In this document: positions 31,499-40,147 of the stretch, piece after piece
Layout of the letters: every line of letters begins with the position of its first letter
Position numbering within the stretch: position 1 is the stretch's first letter
DNA from: Hyphomicrobiales bacterium
GTDB lineage: Bacteria > Pseudomonadota > Alphaproteobacteria > Rhizobiales > Rhizobiaceae
Assembly: GCA_900471925.1 (NCBI GenBank)
Contig: UCGV01000026.1
Location: 124,001-188,000 of the forward strand
Direction: 5' to 3'
DNA: 64,000 nt
Made by a program: the position numbers and the translations under genes
Notes under the pieces: model-generated
The model's input: only the letters and a program-made list of their open reading frames with translations
Database searches by the model: none
Told to the model about the DNA's origin: nothing

Positions 31499-32329
31499 TC
31501 AGGAACAAGCATCCCCGCGCGTCTCGCCCGACGGCGTCGGTCTGATCAGGTCACAGGCGACAGAAATCAATGTCGGAAAGTTTTCGACCGGCCCCAGCGC
31601 ATTGGCGACGAAAGCGGTGATGGCAATGCCTTCACGTTCCGCCTTGCTGCCGGCCGCCTCGGCCGAGTTGCTCCAGACCCTCCACACTACGATCAGATGC
31701 TGCGTGAATGGCGTAGCTGCAGTACAGGAGGTTGACTTCGAGGAGCCCTGCGCGTCGCAAATGACGGAAACTTCCCCAGATTTCAGCCGCATCCTGTCGA
31801 GATGGTCAGAAACCGTTTCACCGTTGCCGATAGAATAATCTCGAAAACCGTCGAGCTTCCTGTCATCGGCGAGAAAAAACTGATCCTTCGGCATGGCGCG
31901 CCGCAGTGGAGCCGATGGATTATCGCAAATGGAGCGCGCCCATTGGCGGGTCAACTGAAGGCAGATACGCCGGAATGGCGCATCGAAATCATCCCAGCCA
32001 TATGGCCGCACCGTAATTTCCAATCTGTCGATGACCATTGCGGTTTCCGGGCTGCCCGCAGTCCTGCGGAACGACTCCAGCTTCCTCTCTGCCGCCTCAC
32101 CGTCTGCTTTCCTATCCAGTGAAAATGATGGCTTCTCGGCAAGACTTGTCAGCGCCACGAAGGGAACGATGAGAGGAACGCCCCCAACAATGACATGGGC
32201 ATCGGAGGCAAGCAGGGCGACTTCGGCATCGGAATGACGTTTTGGCGACGTCGGCGAACAACCCGCGAGGATGGCACCGGCCGACAGGCAGACGGACAAG
32301 AGCGACAGAACGGTAAGGCGAGACATCAT
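31499..32329 (-). CDS. Lipoprotein of unknown function
   Basis: Protein of 276 residues with a lipoprotein signal: MSRLTVLSLLSVCLSAGA, then lipobox ILAGC (Cys about residue 22-23), so it is lipidated at the membrane. The mature part is not from a family I recognise. It has SSKSTSCTAATPF and EVSVICDAQG segments and several cysteines that could pair. The start overlaps the stop of the 70-codon gene upstream (ATGA), indicating an operon. Ends 9 bp from the convergent flavoprotein gene. Confidence 0.72.
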   Translation of the reverse strand: MMSRLTVLSLLSVCLSAGAILAGCSPTSPKRHSDAEVALLASDAHVIVGGVPLIVPFVALTSLAEKPSFSLDRKADGEAAERKLESFRRTAGSPETAMVIDRLEITVRPYGWDDFDAPFRRICLQLTRQWARSICDNPSAPLRRAMPKDQFFLADDRKLDGFRDYSIGNGETVSDHLDRMRLKSGEVSVICDAQGSSKSTSCTAATPFTQHLIVVWRVWSNSAEAAGSKAEREGIAITAFVANALGPVENFPTLISVACDLIRPTPSGETRGDACS

Positions 32330-32538
32330 CCCGTTGTCGTACAATACAGAGGTTGCGATGGCGTCACTACAAATCCATCAATTGTGGAAAGTTTTAGGTC
32401 CGCCTTCGCCCCGACCGGCAGCCGCGCTACGTCCGCTTCCCCATGAAGACCGACGTCGTATCCCAACGCCGTCAAAATCGCTCCGCACTCGACACAACCG
32501 ACTAAAATTGCGATGTCGCTAAAATTGTAACGAGCCAT
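32326..32538 (-). CDS. Small protein of unknown function
   Basis: Frame of 70 residues (MARYNFSDIAILVGCVECGA...), with CVEC and a later GAKADLKLSTIDGF segment. It overlaps the lipoprotein start by ATGA, which suggests translational coupling and is the main support. No family recognised. The paired cysteines might bind metal (inference). Confidence 0.5.
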   Translation of the reverse strand: MARYNFSDIAILVGCVECGAILTALGYDVGLHGEADVARLPVGAKADLKLSTIDGFVVTPSQPLYCTTTG

Positions 32539-32604
32539 TTAGAGCGGAATTCAACCGTCACGGGCAGTATCCTTCGCAACTTTATGTTTTGGGGATGGAG
32601 CTGA

Positions 32605-33357
32605 ATGACGATTTTCGGGCAGTCGCGTCTGGGGCGGATTGTTTACGCCATCCTGCTCGTCCTGATGTTCGGCTTCGATTTCGTCAAAGATCCGATCCAG
32701 CGTTTCATCATCTCCCAGCACGACGAGGCTGCGCGCCAGCTGGCGACCTCACGACCGCACCGCGAAAAGCCGATAGTCACGACAAGCCAGACCGGCAGTC
32801 CCGCGAAAGGCTCCGCCCGCAATTTCGGCAATGGACAGCAGATGCCATTGATGTTCAAGGGGCAGGAGGAAAAGATCAGGCAAATGGCCGCCTCCGGCCG
32901 TAAGCCGACGGCTGAAGATCTGGCGCAACTCAAGGGACAGGCTGTAACGGGCGCAATTCAGATGCTCTCCGGCAGCGATCCGGAATACAAGGAAACGGCG
33001 GATCTCGTCGCCCGGCGGTCGACCTTCGAAATGCTCTACATGTTCTCGGCAATTGCCATGACGGCGATCACGATCATCGGTCTTCTCTACATGGTGTCGA
33101 GCCGGCTGCGCGATATCGGCTGGCCGCAATATCTGCTGTGGGCACTCCTGGCACCCGTGTTTCTGCCGAAATTCCTCGCCATTCCGCTTCCGGCAATGGC
33201 GATCCAGGGGATCGGCGTGTTCTTCTACGGCGTGCTTCTCACCCTCGCCTTCATCCCGAGCGGCGGCTTTGGGCCTCCAGCCTATCGCCCGGTGACGCCG
33301 CCGCGCATCGTGGTCAAGCGCAAGCCCGGCCAGTTCGGCAGGCTTGGCACAGAATAG
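32605..33357 (+). CDS. DUF805-like membrane protein
   Basis: Protein of 250 residues with an N-terminal hydrophobic helix (about 7-24), a long soluble insert (about 40-135, polar, Gly/Gln-rich) and then three hydrophobic segments. SSRLRDIGWPQYLLWALL is the DUF805 hallmark (RLRDIG). The C-terminal tail is basic and proline-rich (PVTPPRIVVKRKPG). Function unknown. The soluble insert makes it longer than usual DUF805 proteins. Confidence 0.8.
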   Translation: MTIFGQSRLGRIVYAILLVLMFGFDFVKDPIQRFIISQHDEAARQLATSRPHREKPIVTTSQTGSPAKGSARNFGNGQQMPLMFKGQEEKIRQMAASGRKPTAEDLAQLKGQAVTGAIQMLSGSDPEYKETADLVARRSTFEMLYMFSAIAMTAITIIGLLYMVSSRLRDIGWPQYLLWALLAPVFLPKFLAIPLPAMAIQGIGVFFYGVLLTLAFIPSGGFGPPAYRPVTPPRIVVKRKPGQFGRLGTE

Positions 33358-33374
33358 GCGACCCACCGAAGCGC

Positions 33375-34097
33375 CTACCCCAGCAGCGACACGACCCCGC
33401 TCGCAATATCATAGCGCGCCGCCACCACCTTGAGCTTGCCCTCCTTGACCGCCGCTGAAACCACCGTCGAGCTGCGTCCGATCAGCGTTGCCTGCATCCT
33501 CGCATTGGCATCGATCGCGGCATCGAGATTGTCGCCAGCCTCATTCACCGCCGGCCAGATCGGCGTATAGAGGACGCCGATCTGGCCGGGCACCGCCTTG
33601 CCTTCGATCGTCGCCTTCACCGCCCCGCAATTGCTGTGGCCGAGCACCATGAGGAGCCGCGCACCGAGAACGGCAATGCCATATTCAAGGCTGGCGATGA
33701 TTTCGGGCGTGGCGATATTGCCGGCCACGCGCACCACGAAGAGTTGGCCGATACTCTGGTCGAAGACGAATTCCACCGGCACGCGGGAATCCGCGCAGGA
33801 AAGTACGGCCGCGAAGGGCTCCTGCTTTTCCGCCGTCTTCGCCTTGAGGATGGAAAGATCCTCATTGAGAGATTGCAGACGACCCTCGGTGAAGCGCCTG
33901 TTTCCCTCCATCATCGCGTCAAGCGCATCGTCAGGCGCCATCGTGCTTTGCGCCCCGGCCGTCCCGGAAAATGAAACGCCCGCCACCAGCGCGGCCGCCC
34001 CGGCGGCGCTGCCGAGAAAGCGCCGGCGCGAAACGGCATCCTCGAGGCATTTGCCGCAATCGCATTCGCCTGCGGGATCTTGCGTAAAACCATGCAT
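33375..34097 (-). CDS. Beta-carbonic anhydrase, Tat-exported
   Basis: Protein of 240 residues that hydrates CO2 to bicarbonate. Zinc ligands and dyad: C101-A-D103-S-R105, H154 and C157 (GHSNCGAV). The N-terminal region is a Tat signal, SRRRFLG (23-29) plus a hydrophobic stretch ending AGA-Q, so the enzyme acts in the periplasm. Before the twin arginines sits an unusual ECDCGKC motif (11-17). Start MHGFTQDP has a GGAGGGG ribosome binding site. Confidence 0.92.
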   Translation of the reverse strand: MHGFTQDPAGECDCGKCLEDAVSRRRFLGSAAGAAALVAGVSFSGTAGAQSTMAPDDALDAMMEGNRRFTEGRLQSLNEDLSILKAKTAEKQEPFAAVLSCADSRVPVEFVFDQSIGQLFVVRVAGNIATPEIIASLEYGIAVLGARLLMVLGHSNCGAVKATIEGKAVPGQIGVLYTPIWPAVNEAGDNLDAAIDANARMQATLIGRSSTVVSAAVKEGKLKVVAARYDIASGVVSLLG

Positions 34098-34226
34098 TTT
34101 CCCCTCCCGTATCAGTCGCTGACGATGAGCCGGCGCAAGGCCGAGCCCGCGCCAGCATGGGCGGGAAGCTTGCTCGCGCAAGCTGCCCAAACGGGTGAGT
34201 TGTATTTCTGGTCCAGCCACCTTCGC

Positions 34227-35195
34227 TCAGTCGCGAGCCTCGAGGCCCCGCCCATCCTCATAGGCCCGCCCGAAATCAGGGTCGTCATAGTCCCGCAATT
34301 CATTGGGCGCATGACCGAAGACGCGCTTGAAGGTGCGGCTGCAGGATGTGCGCGAGAGGTAACCGTTGTTTTCCGCGATCGCTGCAAAGGAAAGATCGCT
34401 GTCGATCAGCGCACGCCGGATGCGCATCATCCGCCATCGCGTGACATAATCGAGCGGCGGCATGCCGACCACGATCCGGAAATGATCGGCGAAGGATGAT
34501 CGCGACATGCCGGCAGCGGCAGCCAGCGACGCGACCGACCAATCGAACGCGACGTCGCCGTGAAAACTCCGCAACGCCCGTGCGAGCTTGGGATCGGCAA
34601 GGCCCGCGAGCCAACCCACCCTCGCCCGCCCGTGTTCGGCAAGATGGGCGCGCAAAGCCTGTACCAGCAGAATATCGGCGAGACGATCGACGACGACATT
34701 CTCGCCGGGCGCCCCGCCACCGGCCTCGCGCCCGAGAAGAGCAAGCGTCGCCGCCAGCGGTCCCGCTGCCGGAGAACTCGCCTTGATATGGATCATCGGC
34801 GGCAGGGCCTCTCGCAGCCAGGCTGCCCCCTGCTCGTCGAAAACGAAGCGCCCGCCGATCACGATCTTGTCCGGCGGCCCGTCGCCAAGGCGGATCACCC
34901 CATCCTCGCCGCGCGCGCCGGCGAAAAAGCCGTTGCCGTCGAGTTCCGGCGCCTCGTCCGAATTCGAGGTGCGGTAAGGCAATCCATCCGTCAGCAGGTA
35001 GCAATCACCCGGCCCAAGCTCGAGAGGCACGGGATTGCCCTCGACCCAGAGGCGCAGATGGCCGGTCAGCACTGCGCCGAACTTGATGTGGTCATAGGCG
35101 CCGAACCGGAGCGCATAGGGACCGGAGGATTCGAAGCGGATGGTGGCAACCTTCTGCACCGTGAACATGGTCAAACTGTCGGAAAGCGGGTCCAT
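34227..35195 (-). CDS. AraC family regulator with cupin-6 sensor domain
   Basis: Regulator of 322 residues: N-terminal cupin_6 ligand domain (about 15-190; HIKFGAVLTGHLRLWVEG, GPGDCYLL) and a C-terminal AraC/XylS double HTH (about 205-305; WSVASLAAAAGMSRSSFADHF, LDYVTRWRMMRIRRAL). This subfamily commonly controls adjacent oxidoreductase genes. Divergent from the operon starting at 35302, with a coaxial dyad in between. Confidence 0.92.
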   Translation of the reverse strand: MDPLSDSLTMFTVQKVATIRFESSGPYALRFGAYDHIKFGAVLTGHLRLWVEGNPVPLELGPGDCYLLTDGLPYRTSNSDEAPELDGNGFFAGARGEDGVIRLGDGPPDKIVIGGRFVFDEQGAAWLREALPPMIHIKASSPAAGPLAATLALLGREAGGGAPGENVVVDRLADILLVQALRAHLAEHGRARVGWLAGLADPKLARALRSFHGDVAFDWSVASLAAAAGMSRSSFADHFRIVVGMPPLDYVTRWRMMRIRRALIDSDLSFAAIAENNGYLSRTSCSRTFKRVFGHAPNELRDYDDPDFGRAYEDGRGLEARD

Positions 35196-35222
35196 CAGAT
35201 ATCTCGGACGAATGGATACATA

Positions 35223-35258
35223 TTGCGGACTATAGGATACGTATCGTCCATTCCGCAA
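35223..35258. promoter_or_regulatory. Coaxial dyad between AraC gene and reductase operon
   Basis: TTGCGGA (35223-35229) and TCCGCAA (35252-35258) are symmetric about the centre of a perfect palindrome GATACGTATC (35236-35245). The two inverted repeats share one axis, a 36-bp element in the divergent promoter. GGATAC also occurs just upstream (about 35211-35216). Confidence 0.5.
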
Positions 35259-35301
35259 GCCGCCATCGGCTGCTAGGTCTCTCCCGAACAGGAGAGCGAT
35301 C

Positions 35302-36357
35302 ATGCAATATGCACAGTTGGGAAAAACCGGAACCTTCGTTTCCCGCCTTTGCCTGGGCACGATGACCTTCGGCGGCGTGAGCGGCCCGATCGGCAATCTG
35401 CCGCTGCGCGAGGTCGAGGCCATCGTGGGCGCGGCCCGGGACGCCGGCATCAATTTCATCGACACGGCTGACGTCTATAACGGCGGCGAATCCGAAGCGC
35501 TTCTCGGCGAAGCCCTCGGCCCGCACCGGGACGAATTCGTGCTGGCGACGAAGGTGAGCAGCCGAACCGGAAAGGGACCGAACGATGTCGGCCAGTCCCG
35601 CATCCATATCATGCAGGCGCTGGAGGCGAGCCTGCGGCGGCTGAAAACCGACCATATCGATCTCTATCAACTGCACAATTTCGACCGGCTGACGCCGATG
35701 GAGGAAATGCTCGGCGCATTTGATAGCGCCCTCCGTCAGGGCAAGGTTCGCTATATCGGCTGCTCGAACTATGCCGCCTGGCAGATCGCCAAGGCAATCG
35801 GCCTGTCGGAGCGTGACAGGCTGGCGCGCTTCGTCTCCGTGCAGGCCTATTATTCGTTGGCCGGCCGCGACGCCGAACGCGAAATCGTGCCCGCCGCGAT
35901 CGATCACGGCCTCGGCGTGCTCTGCTGGAGCCCGCTTGCCGGCGGCCTGCTGTCGGGCAAGTTCGACCGCGACGGCACCGCCGATGGCGGCGCCCGCCGG
36001 GCCAGCCTTCAGTTTCCGCCTGTCGATGAGGACAAGGTCTTCGGCATCATCGATGCGCTGAAAGCCGTCGCCGCCGAACGCAACGCAACGCCGGCGCAGG
36101 TGGCGCTCGCCTGGCTGCTTGGCCGTCCGGCAGTCACCAGTGTCATCATCGGCGTCAAGCGCCTCGACCAGTTGCAAGACAATCTCGGCACGCTCGCCGT
36201 CACCCTCGCCGAGGGCGACCTTGCCCGGCTCGATGCGGCAAGCCGCCTGCCGCCCTCCTATCCCGGCTGGATCCAATCCTATCGTGCCAGCTCCCGCTTT
36301 CCCTCGGGCCACGCCTATGACGGGCCGAGCTGGGGACCGGGCGAAGCGCCCGTCTGA
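35302..36357 (+). CDS. Aldo/keto reductase
   Basis: NADPH-dependent reductase of 351 residues: MQYAQLGKTGTFVSRLCLGTMTFG, catalytic Asp/Tyr region FIDTADVYNGGES, Lys in ATKVSSRTG and His in DLYQLHNFD, with cofactor loop IGVKRLDQL. First gene of a three-gene operon (AKR, MDR, VOC) with gaps of 32 and 21 bp, probably controlled by the divergent AraC regulator. The composition suggests detoxification of reactive carbonyls or catabolism of an unknown compound. Confidence 0.93.
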   Translation: MQYAQLGKTGTFVSRLCLGTMTFGGVSGPIGNLPLREVEAIVGAARDAGINFIDTADVYNGGESEALLGEALGPHRDEFVLATKVSSRTGKGPNDVGQSRIHIMQALEASLRRLKTDHIDLYQLHNFDRLTPMEEMLGAFDSALRQGKVRYIGCSNYAAWQIAKAIGLSERDRLARFVSVQAYYSLAGRDAEREIVPAAIDHGLGVLCWSPLAGGLLSGKFDRDGTADGGARRASLQFPPVDEDKVFGIIDALKAVAAERNATPAQVALAWLLGRPAVTSVIIGVKRLDQLQDNLGTLAVTLAEGDLARLDAASRLPPSYPGWIQSYRASSRFPSGHAYDGPSWGPGEAPV

Positions 36358-36389
36358 CACCCTCACCAAACCTCACAAGGACCGAAATC

Positions 36390-37463
36390 ATGAAGGCATG
36401 GCAGATCGACGGGCTCGGCAGCCCGCTGGAATATCGCGACATTCCCTTGCCGCAGGTTCGCCCCGGCAGCGTGCTCGTGCGCATCGAAACCACGTCGCTG
36501 ATGTCCTACCTCAAGGACTATGTCGAAGGCCGCTTGAAGACCTACCTGCCGCCCGCCGGCGCGTTCACGCCCGGCGGCAACGGCTTCGGCACCATCGAGG
36601 CCGTCGGCCGCGACGTCTGGCATCTCAAACCCGGCCAGAAGGTGATGCTCTCCTCGCACCTTGTTGCCGCTGACAATGTGCCGGACAAGGAGCAGATCCT
36701 CATCGGCGTCACGCGCTTTAACGCCGCCGGAGAGGCCATGCAGGCGGACTGGCCCGACGGCACGCTCGCCGATTACGCGCTCTTCCCGGTCTCGGCCGTG
36801 ACACCGGTCGAAGGCCTCGATCATGTGCCGGCCGAGCAGTTCTCCATCGTCAGTCGCTGCGTCGTGCCCTATGGCGGCCTCGCGCGCGGCCGGCTGGCTG
36901 CGGGGGAGACCGTTGTCATCAACGGCATTACCGGCGCCTATGGCACCGCCGCGGCATTGATCGCCCTTGCCCTCGGCGCCGGCAAGGTGGTCGGCGCCGG
37001 CCGCAACAGGGCGAAACTCGAGGCCATCAAGGCTGCCCTCGGCAACCGGATCGAGACCGTGTCGCTTGCCGGTGACGTGAAGGCGGATGCGGCAGCCCTT
37101 CGCGAGGCTGCCGGCGGCGGGGCCGAGCTTGCCTTCGACATGGTCGGACAGGCGACGGATGCCAGCGCCACGCTTGCCGCCCTTGCGAGCCTGAGGCGTA
37201 ACGGCCGCCTCGTGCTGATGGGCAGCATGACCGTGCCGCTGCCGGTCAACTACTTGCAGCTCATGGGCAATAATATCGAGATCATCGGCCATTTCATGTA
37301 CGGGGCCGACGCCCATCTCAAGGTGCTCAACCTGTTGCGCACCGGCAGGCTCGATCTTACCCCGATCAAGGCCGAATGCTTTCCCATGCCGGCCCTGCCG
37401 CAGGCCATGGAAGCGGCCCGGCAGGCCGACAGCCTGACCTGCATCGTCATGCGCAATCCCTGA
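36390..37463 (+). CDS. MDR-type (zinc-less) alcohol dehydrogenase/quinone reductase-like
   Basis: Medium-chain dehydrogenase/reductase of 357 residues: GroES-like N-terminal domain (VLVRIETTSLMSYLKDYVEG, then FGTIEAVGRDVWHLKPGQKV) and Rossmann domain (about 165-300) with GITGAYGTAAALIALALGAG. The catalytic-zinc cysteine/histidine ligands of classical ADHs are absent at the expected positions, so it is probably zinc-independent. Second gene in the AraC-linked operon. Confidence 0.88.
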   Translation: MKAWQIDGLGSPLEYRDIPLPQVRPGSVLVRIETTSLMSYLKDYVEGRLKTYLPPAGAFTPGGNGFGTIEAVGRDVWHLKPGQKVMLSSHLVAADNVPDKEQILIGVTRFNAAGEAMQADWPDGTLADYALFPVSAVTPVEGLDHVPAEQFSIVSRCVVPYGGLARGRLAAGETVVINGITGAYGTAAALIALALGAGKVVGAGRNRAKLEAIKAALGNRIETVSLAGDVKADAAALREAAGGGAELAFDMVGQATDASATLAALASLRRNGRLVLMGSMTVPLPVNYLQLMGNNIEIIGHFMYGADAHLKVLNLLRTGRLDLTPIKAECFPMPALPQAMEAARQADSLTCIVMRNP

Positions 37464-37484
37464 TTACCTAAGGAAACAACAGAC

Positions 37485-37850
37485 ATGCCTGTCAAAGACA
37501 TGGTGCTCCGGCTCTATACGTCCCCGGACGGCTTCGAGCCAACCATCGCTTTCTACGAGACATTGCAGGGCGCAGCCTGCACGCTGCGCTTCGAGAACGC
37601 GGAGAAGCGCATCAAGGGCGTCAGGATCGGCGGCGTCCTGATCCTTTCCGGCGCCGATGCCGATCTTCAGCCGTTGCGCGCGATCGGCGCCGTCTTCTAT
37701 GTCGACAGCCTCGACGATCTCAATTCCTGGCTGGAGGATAACGGCGCCGAGATACTCCACCCGCCGCAGACAATCGCCTTCGGCCGCAACATGACCGTGC
37801 GCAATCCGGATGGTCTCACCGTGGAATATTTCGAGCCGCGAACGGCTTGA
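37485..37850 (+). CDS. VOC family protein (glyoxalase/bleomycin-resistance fold)
   Basis: Protein of 121 residues, one VOC module with two beta-alpha-beta-beta-beta repeats: FEPTIAFYETLQG in the first, and GAVFYVDSLDDLNSWLEDNG and VRNPDGLTVEYFEP in the second. The family includes lyases, isomerases and binding proteins; the role is inferred only from the upstream reductases. Last gene of the operon, 21 bp after the MDR gene. Confidence 0.85.
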   Translation: MPVKDMVLRLYTSPDGFEPTIAFYETLQGAACTLRFENAEKRIKGVRIGGVLILSGADADLQPLRAIGAVFYVDSLDDLNSWLEDNGAEILHPPQTIAFGRNMTVRNPDGLTVEYFEPRTA

Positions 37851-37924
37851 GCCCATCGGCGGCTTGTCCGCACCCCGCCCCCTGATGCATCCAGAAGCAT
37901 ATTGGGGAACTGGGGGGCAAACCA

Positions 37925-38686
37925 ATGACGCCGGATATTATTCTGCTGCTCTTTGCTGCCGGCATTGCCGGCGGCGTCATCAATGCGCTCGCGGGTGGCG
38001 CCACGCTCCTCACCTTCCCCGCCATGCTCGCCGCCGGCCTGCCGCCGGTCACCGCCAATGCCTCCAATGCGGTGGCGATCGTGCCGGGCCACCTGCTTGC
38101 CGTCCTGGCCGATCGCCGCAAGGTGCTGCCGCTCGATGCAAAACTCTGGCTTTCCGTCCTCGTCTGCCTCGCGGGCGGCGTCATCGGCGCCCTGCTGCTG
38201 CTTGCCCTGCCCGAGCGGCTTTTCGTGCTGCCGGTCCCGGCTCTCATCGGCATCGCCACGCTTCTCTTCCTTTTTTCGCCGCGCGTTGCCGCCTGGGCAG
38301 AAGCAAGGCGCGGTGATGCCGAGCCCTCGCGTGGCCTCGGCCTCTCCGTCCTCGGTCTCTCCGCGATCTATGGCGGCTTCTTCGGCGCCGGCCTCGGCGT
38401 CATCCTGACGGCAGTGCTTTCGATCGCCGATCCCAACGACATCAGACGCGTCAAGGCGCTGAAAAACCTGCTCGCCACTGCCGTCAGCATGGCCGCCATC
38501 CTTATCTTCATCACCCAAGGCGCGGTCCACTGGCCGGAAACCCTGGTCATGCTCACAGGCGCGCTCGCCGGCGGCTATCTCGGCGGTTATCTGGTGCGTG
38601 TGCTGCCGGCCGTGATCGTCCGCTGGTTCGTCATCCTCACCGGTGCTGTCATGACGGTGGTCTATGCTGTCAAATACTGGAGCTAA
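37925..38686 (+). CDS. TSUP (TauE/SafE) family permease
   Basis: Integral membrane protein of 253 residues with about eight helices and the two glycine-rich repeats of the family: AGGVINALAGGATLLTFPAM (about 15-35) and GGFFGAGLGVILTAVL (about 148-165). TSUP proteins export or import sulfite, sulfonates or small organic acids; the substrate is not deducible. The gap of 74 bp to the VOC gene leaves open whether it belongs to the preceding operon. Confidence 0.9.
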   Translation: MTPDIILLLFAAGIAGGVINALAGGATLLTFPAMLAAGLPPVTANASNAVAIVPGHLLAVLADRRKVLPLDAKLWLSVLVCLAGGVIGALLLLALPERLFVLPVPALIGIATLLFLFSPRVAAWAEARRGDAEPSRGLGLSVLGLSAIYGGFFGAGLGVILTAVLSIADPNDIRRVKALKNLLATAVSMAAILIFITQGAVHWPETLVMLTGALAGGYLGGYLVRVLPAVIVRWFVILTGAVMTVVYAVKYWS

Positions 38687-38794
38687 TGCCCTGCAAAAAG
38701 CAGAGGAACTATTTACCCTTCCACGAAAACGGAAATGCCATACCCGCAAAAGCTGTTATCGATCGGGCCAATATTCAACGAGCCCGATAGTATC

Positions 38795-39202
38795 ATGTCA
38801 TTCCTTCCTCTCGTCATTTGCCTTGTCGTCGGATCGATCGCCTTCGTGATATCAGCCTTTTCGACCGCCCACGGCCGCAAACGCCGGCGGATTGGATCGC
38901 GCGCATTCCAGGCAAGGCTCGCAAACCCTGTCGCCCTGTCGCTCGGATGCCTCGCTGCCCTTGCCGTCGTCCAATTGCCGTTGCTGGGAACCGATGCTGA
39001 CATCATCGCATCGCTGCTGCTCACCGTCCTGCTCGCCTCGACACTGACATTCCCCGCTGTCGCTGCGGGGATCTGTCTGCTGAGCCTGACCGGCCTTACG
39101 AACATCTTCGCGGCAATCGCCGTCATCGCGACGGGCATGGCGCTGGGCCAGATCATCGGCTATCGCTGGGCAGGCCCGGTAACCCGGCCCTCGGCTGTAT
39201 GA
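38795..39202 (+). CDS. Small integral membrane protein
   Basis: Protein of 135 residues with about four hydrophobic segments (near 3-20, 45-62, 68-90, 95-120) and a basic loop after the first (AHGRKRRRIGSRAFQ). No family recognised. Start MSFLPLV at 38795 follows a weak purine stretch; a longer start at 38735 would add 20 non-hydrophobic residues. Confidence 0.6.
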   Translation: MSFLPLVICLVVGSIAFVISAFSTAHGRKRRRIGSRAFQARLANPVALSLGCLAALAVVQLPLLGTDADIIASLLLTVLLASTLTFPAVAAGICLLSLTGLTNIFAAIAVIATGMALGQIIGYRWAGPVTRPSAV

Positions 39203-39234
39203 AGCGAGGCTGCGCCATGCCGCAACCGGCCCGG

Positions 39235-40068
39235 TCAGTTGCCTCTAGCCCCGACGTTGCGGATACGCCGCAGCCATCGTCGGCCCGCCATGACCCACTT
39301 CAAAGGGCGAACCACTATTGGAGGTGGGATTTTTTTGTGATCGCCCACGGTCCCCTGTCGCGTCACGCTTGCTGAGGGATCAATCAGGAAGGCGACCAGC
39401 AGGCAGGTGCTCGTCGCCTCTGCCAGCAGGATTTCATCCGATAGGAACAGCCCCTGCTCGCCCTCGCCGAACGATTGCCCGCCGGCAAGCATCGTGCCAT
39501 TGAACACATAGAAATAGAGGTGGCACCCCGGCCGGCGCGGAAACGCCATCCGCTCGCCCACGTCCATCCTGATATCGAACAGATCGATGCGGTTGCGCAC
39601 GAAGAAGGGCGCATCGCCCCCTTGCGGCCCGACGAGATGGCGCCAGCGATTGGGCAAGAGGTCAGGCAAGGCCCCGTACTGGATGCCGGGTTCCAGATCC
39701 ACCGCATCGGGCCGGATCAGGATCTGCAGCATGCGCAGCGGCGGATCGGTGGCGAAGGTCTCCTCCTGATGCCAGAAACTGCGCCCGGCATTCATCACCA
39801 TCAGGTGCCCGCTGTCGCAGGTGAGCCGGCCGCGCGCCCTGTCTTCATGGCGCATGACGCCATCCGGCACCCAGGAGATGATCTCGTCATTGTGGTGTTC
39901 ATGCATGGCAACCTGCCGGCCGGGAGAAAGGATGGTTTCGACGACCATCGCCAGCGCTCCATGGCCATGGTCATCCGGCCGCGGCTTCAGCCATCCCGGC
40001 ATGTTCACATGCGCGATGAAGCCGCCCATGTCGCGCACGATGAAGGTCCGTTCGCCCTTCAGCAGCAT
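39235..40068 (-). CDS. Pirin family protein (bicupin)
   Basis: Bicupin of 277 residues: N-terminal pirin cupin with metal ligands in MHEHHNDEIISWVPDGVMRH (about 62-82) and DSGHLMVMNAGRSFWHQEE, then a C-terminal cupin. Pirin-like proteins can be quercetin dioxygenases or metal/redox sensors; activity is unknown here. The start codon is set by GGGAGG upstream. The C-terminal tail (about 255-277) is unusually basic (AGRRWLRRIR). Confidence 0.85.
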   Translation of the reverse strand: MLLKGERTFIVRDMGGFIAHVNMPGWLKPRPDDHGHGALAMVVETILSPGRQVAMHEHHNDEIISWVPDGVMRHEDRARGRLTCDSGHLMVMNAGRSFWHQEETFATDPPLRMLQILIRPDAVDLEPGIQYGALPDLLPNRWRHLVGPQGGDAPFFVRNRIDLFDIRMDVGERMAFPRRPGCHLYFYVFNGTMLAGGQSFGEGEQGLFLSDEILLAEATSTCLLVAFLIDPSASVTRQGTVGDHKKIPPPIVVRPLKWVMAGRRWLRRIRNVGARGN

Positions 40069-40147
40069 CGCGTCCTCCCTGCCTGCAAGCATTGACGATG
40101 CCGGTCCATTAGCGCCCGGCATCCGCCTGAGGTCAATGATTCTGTCC

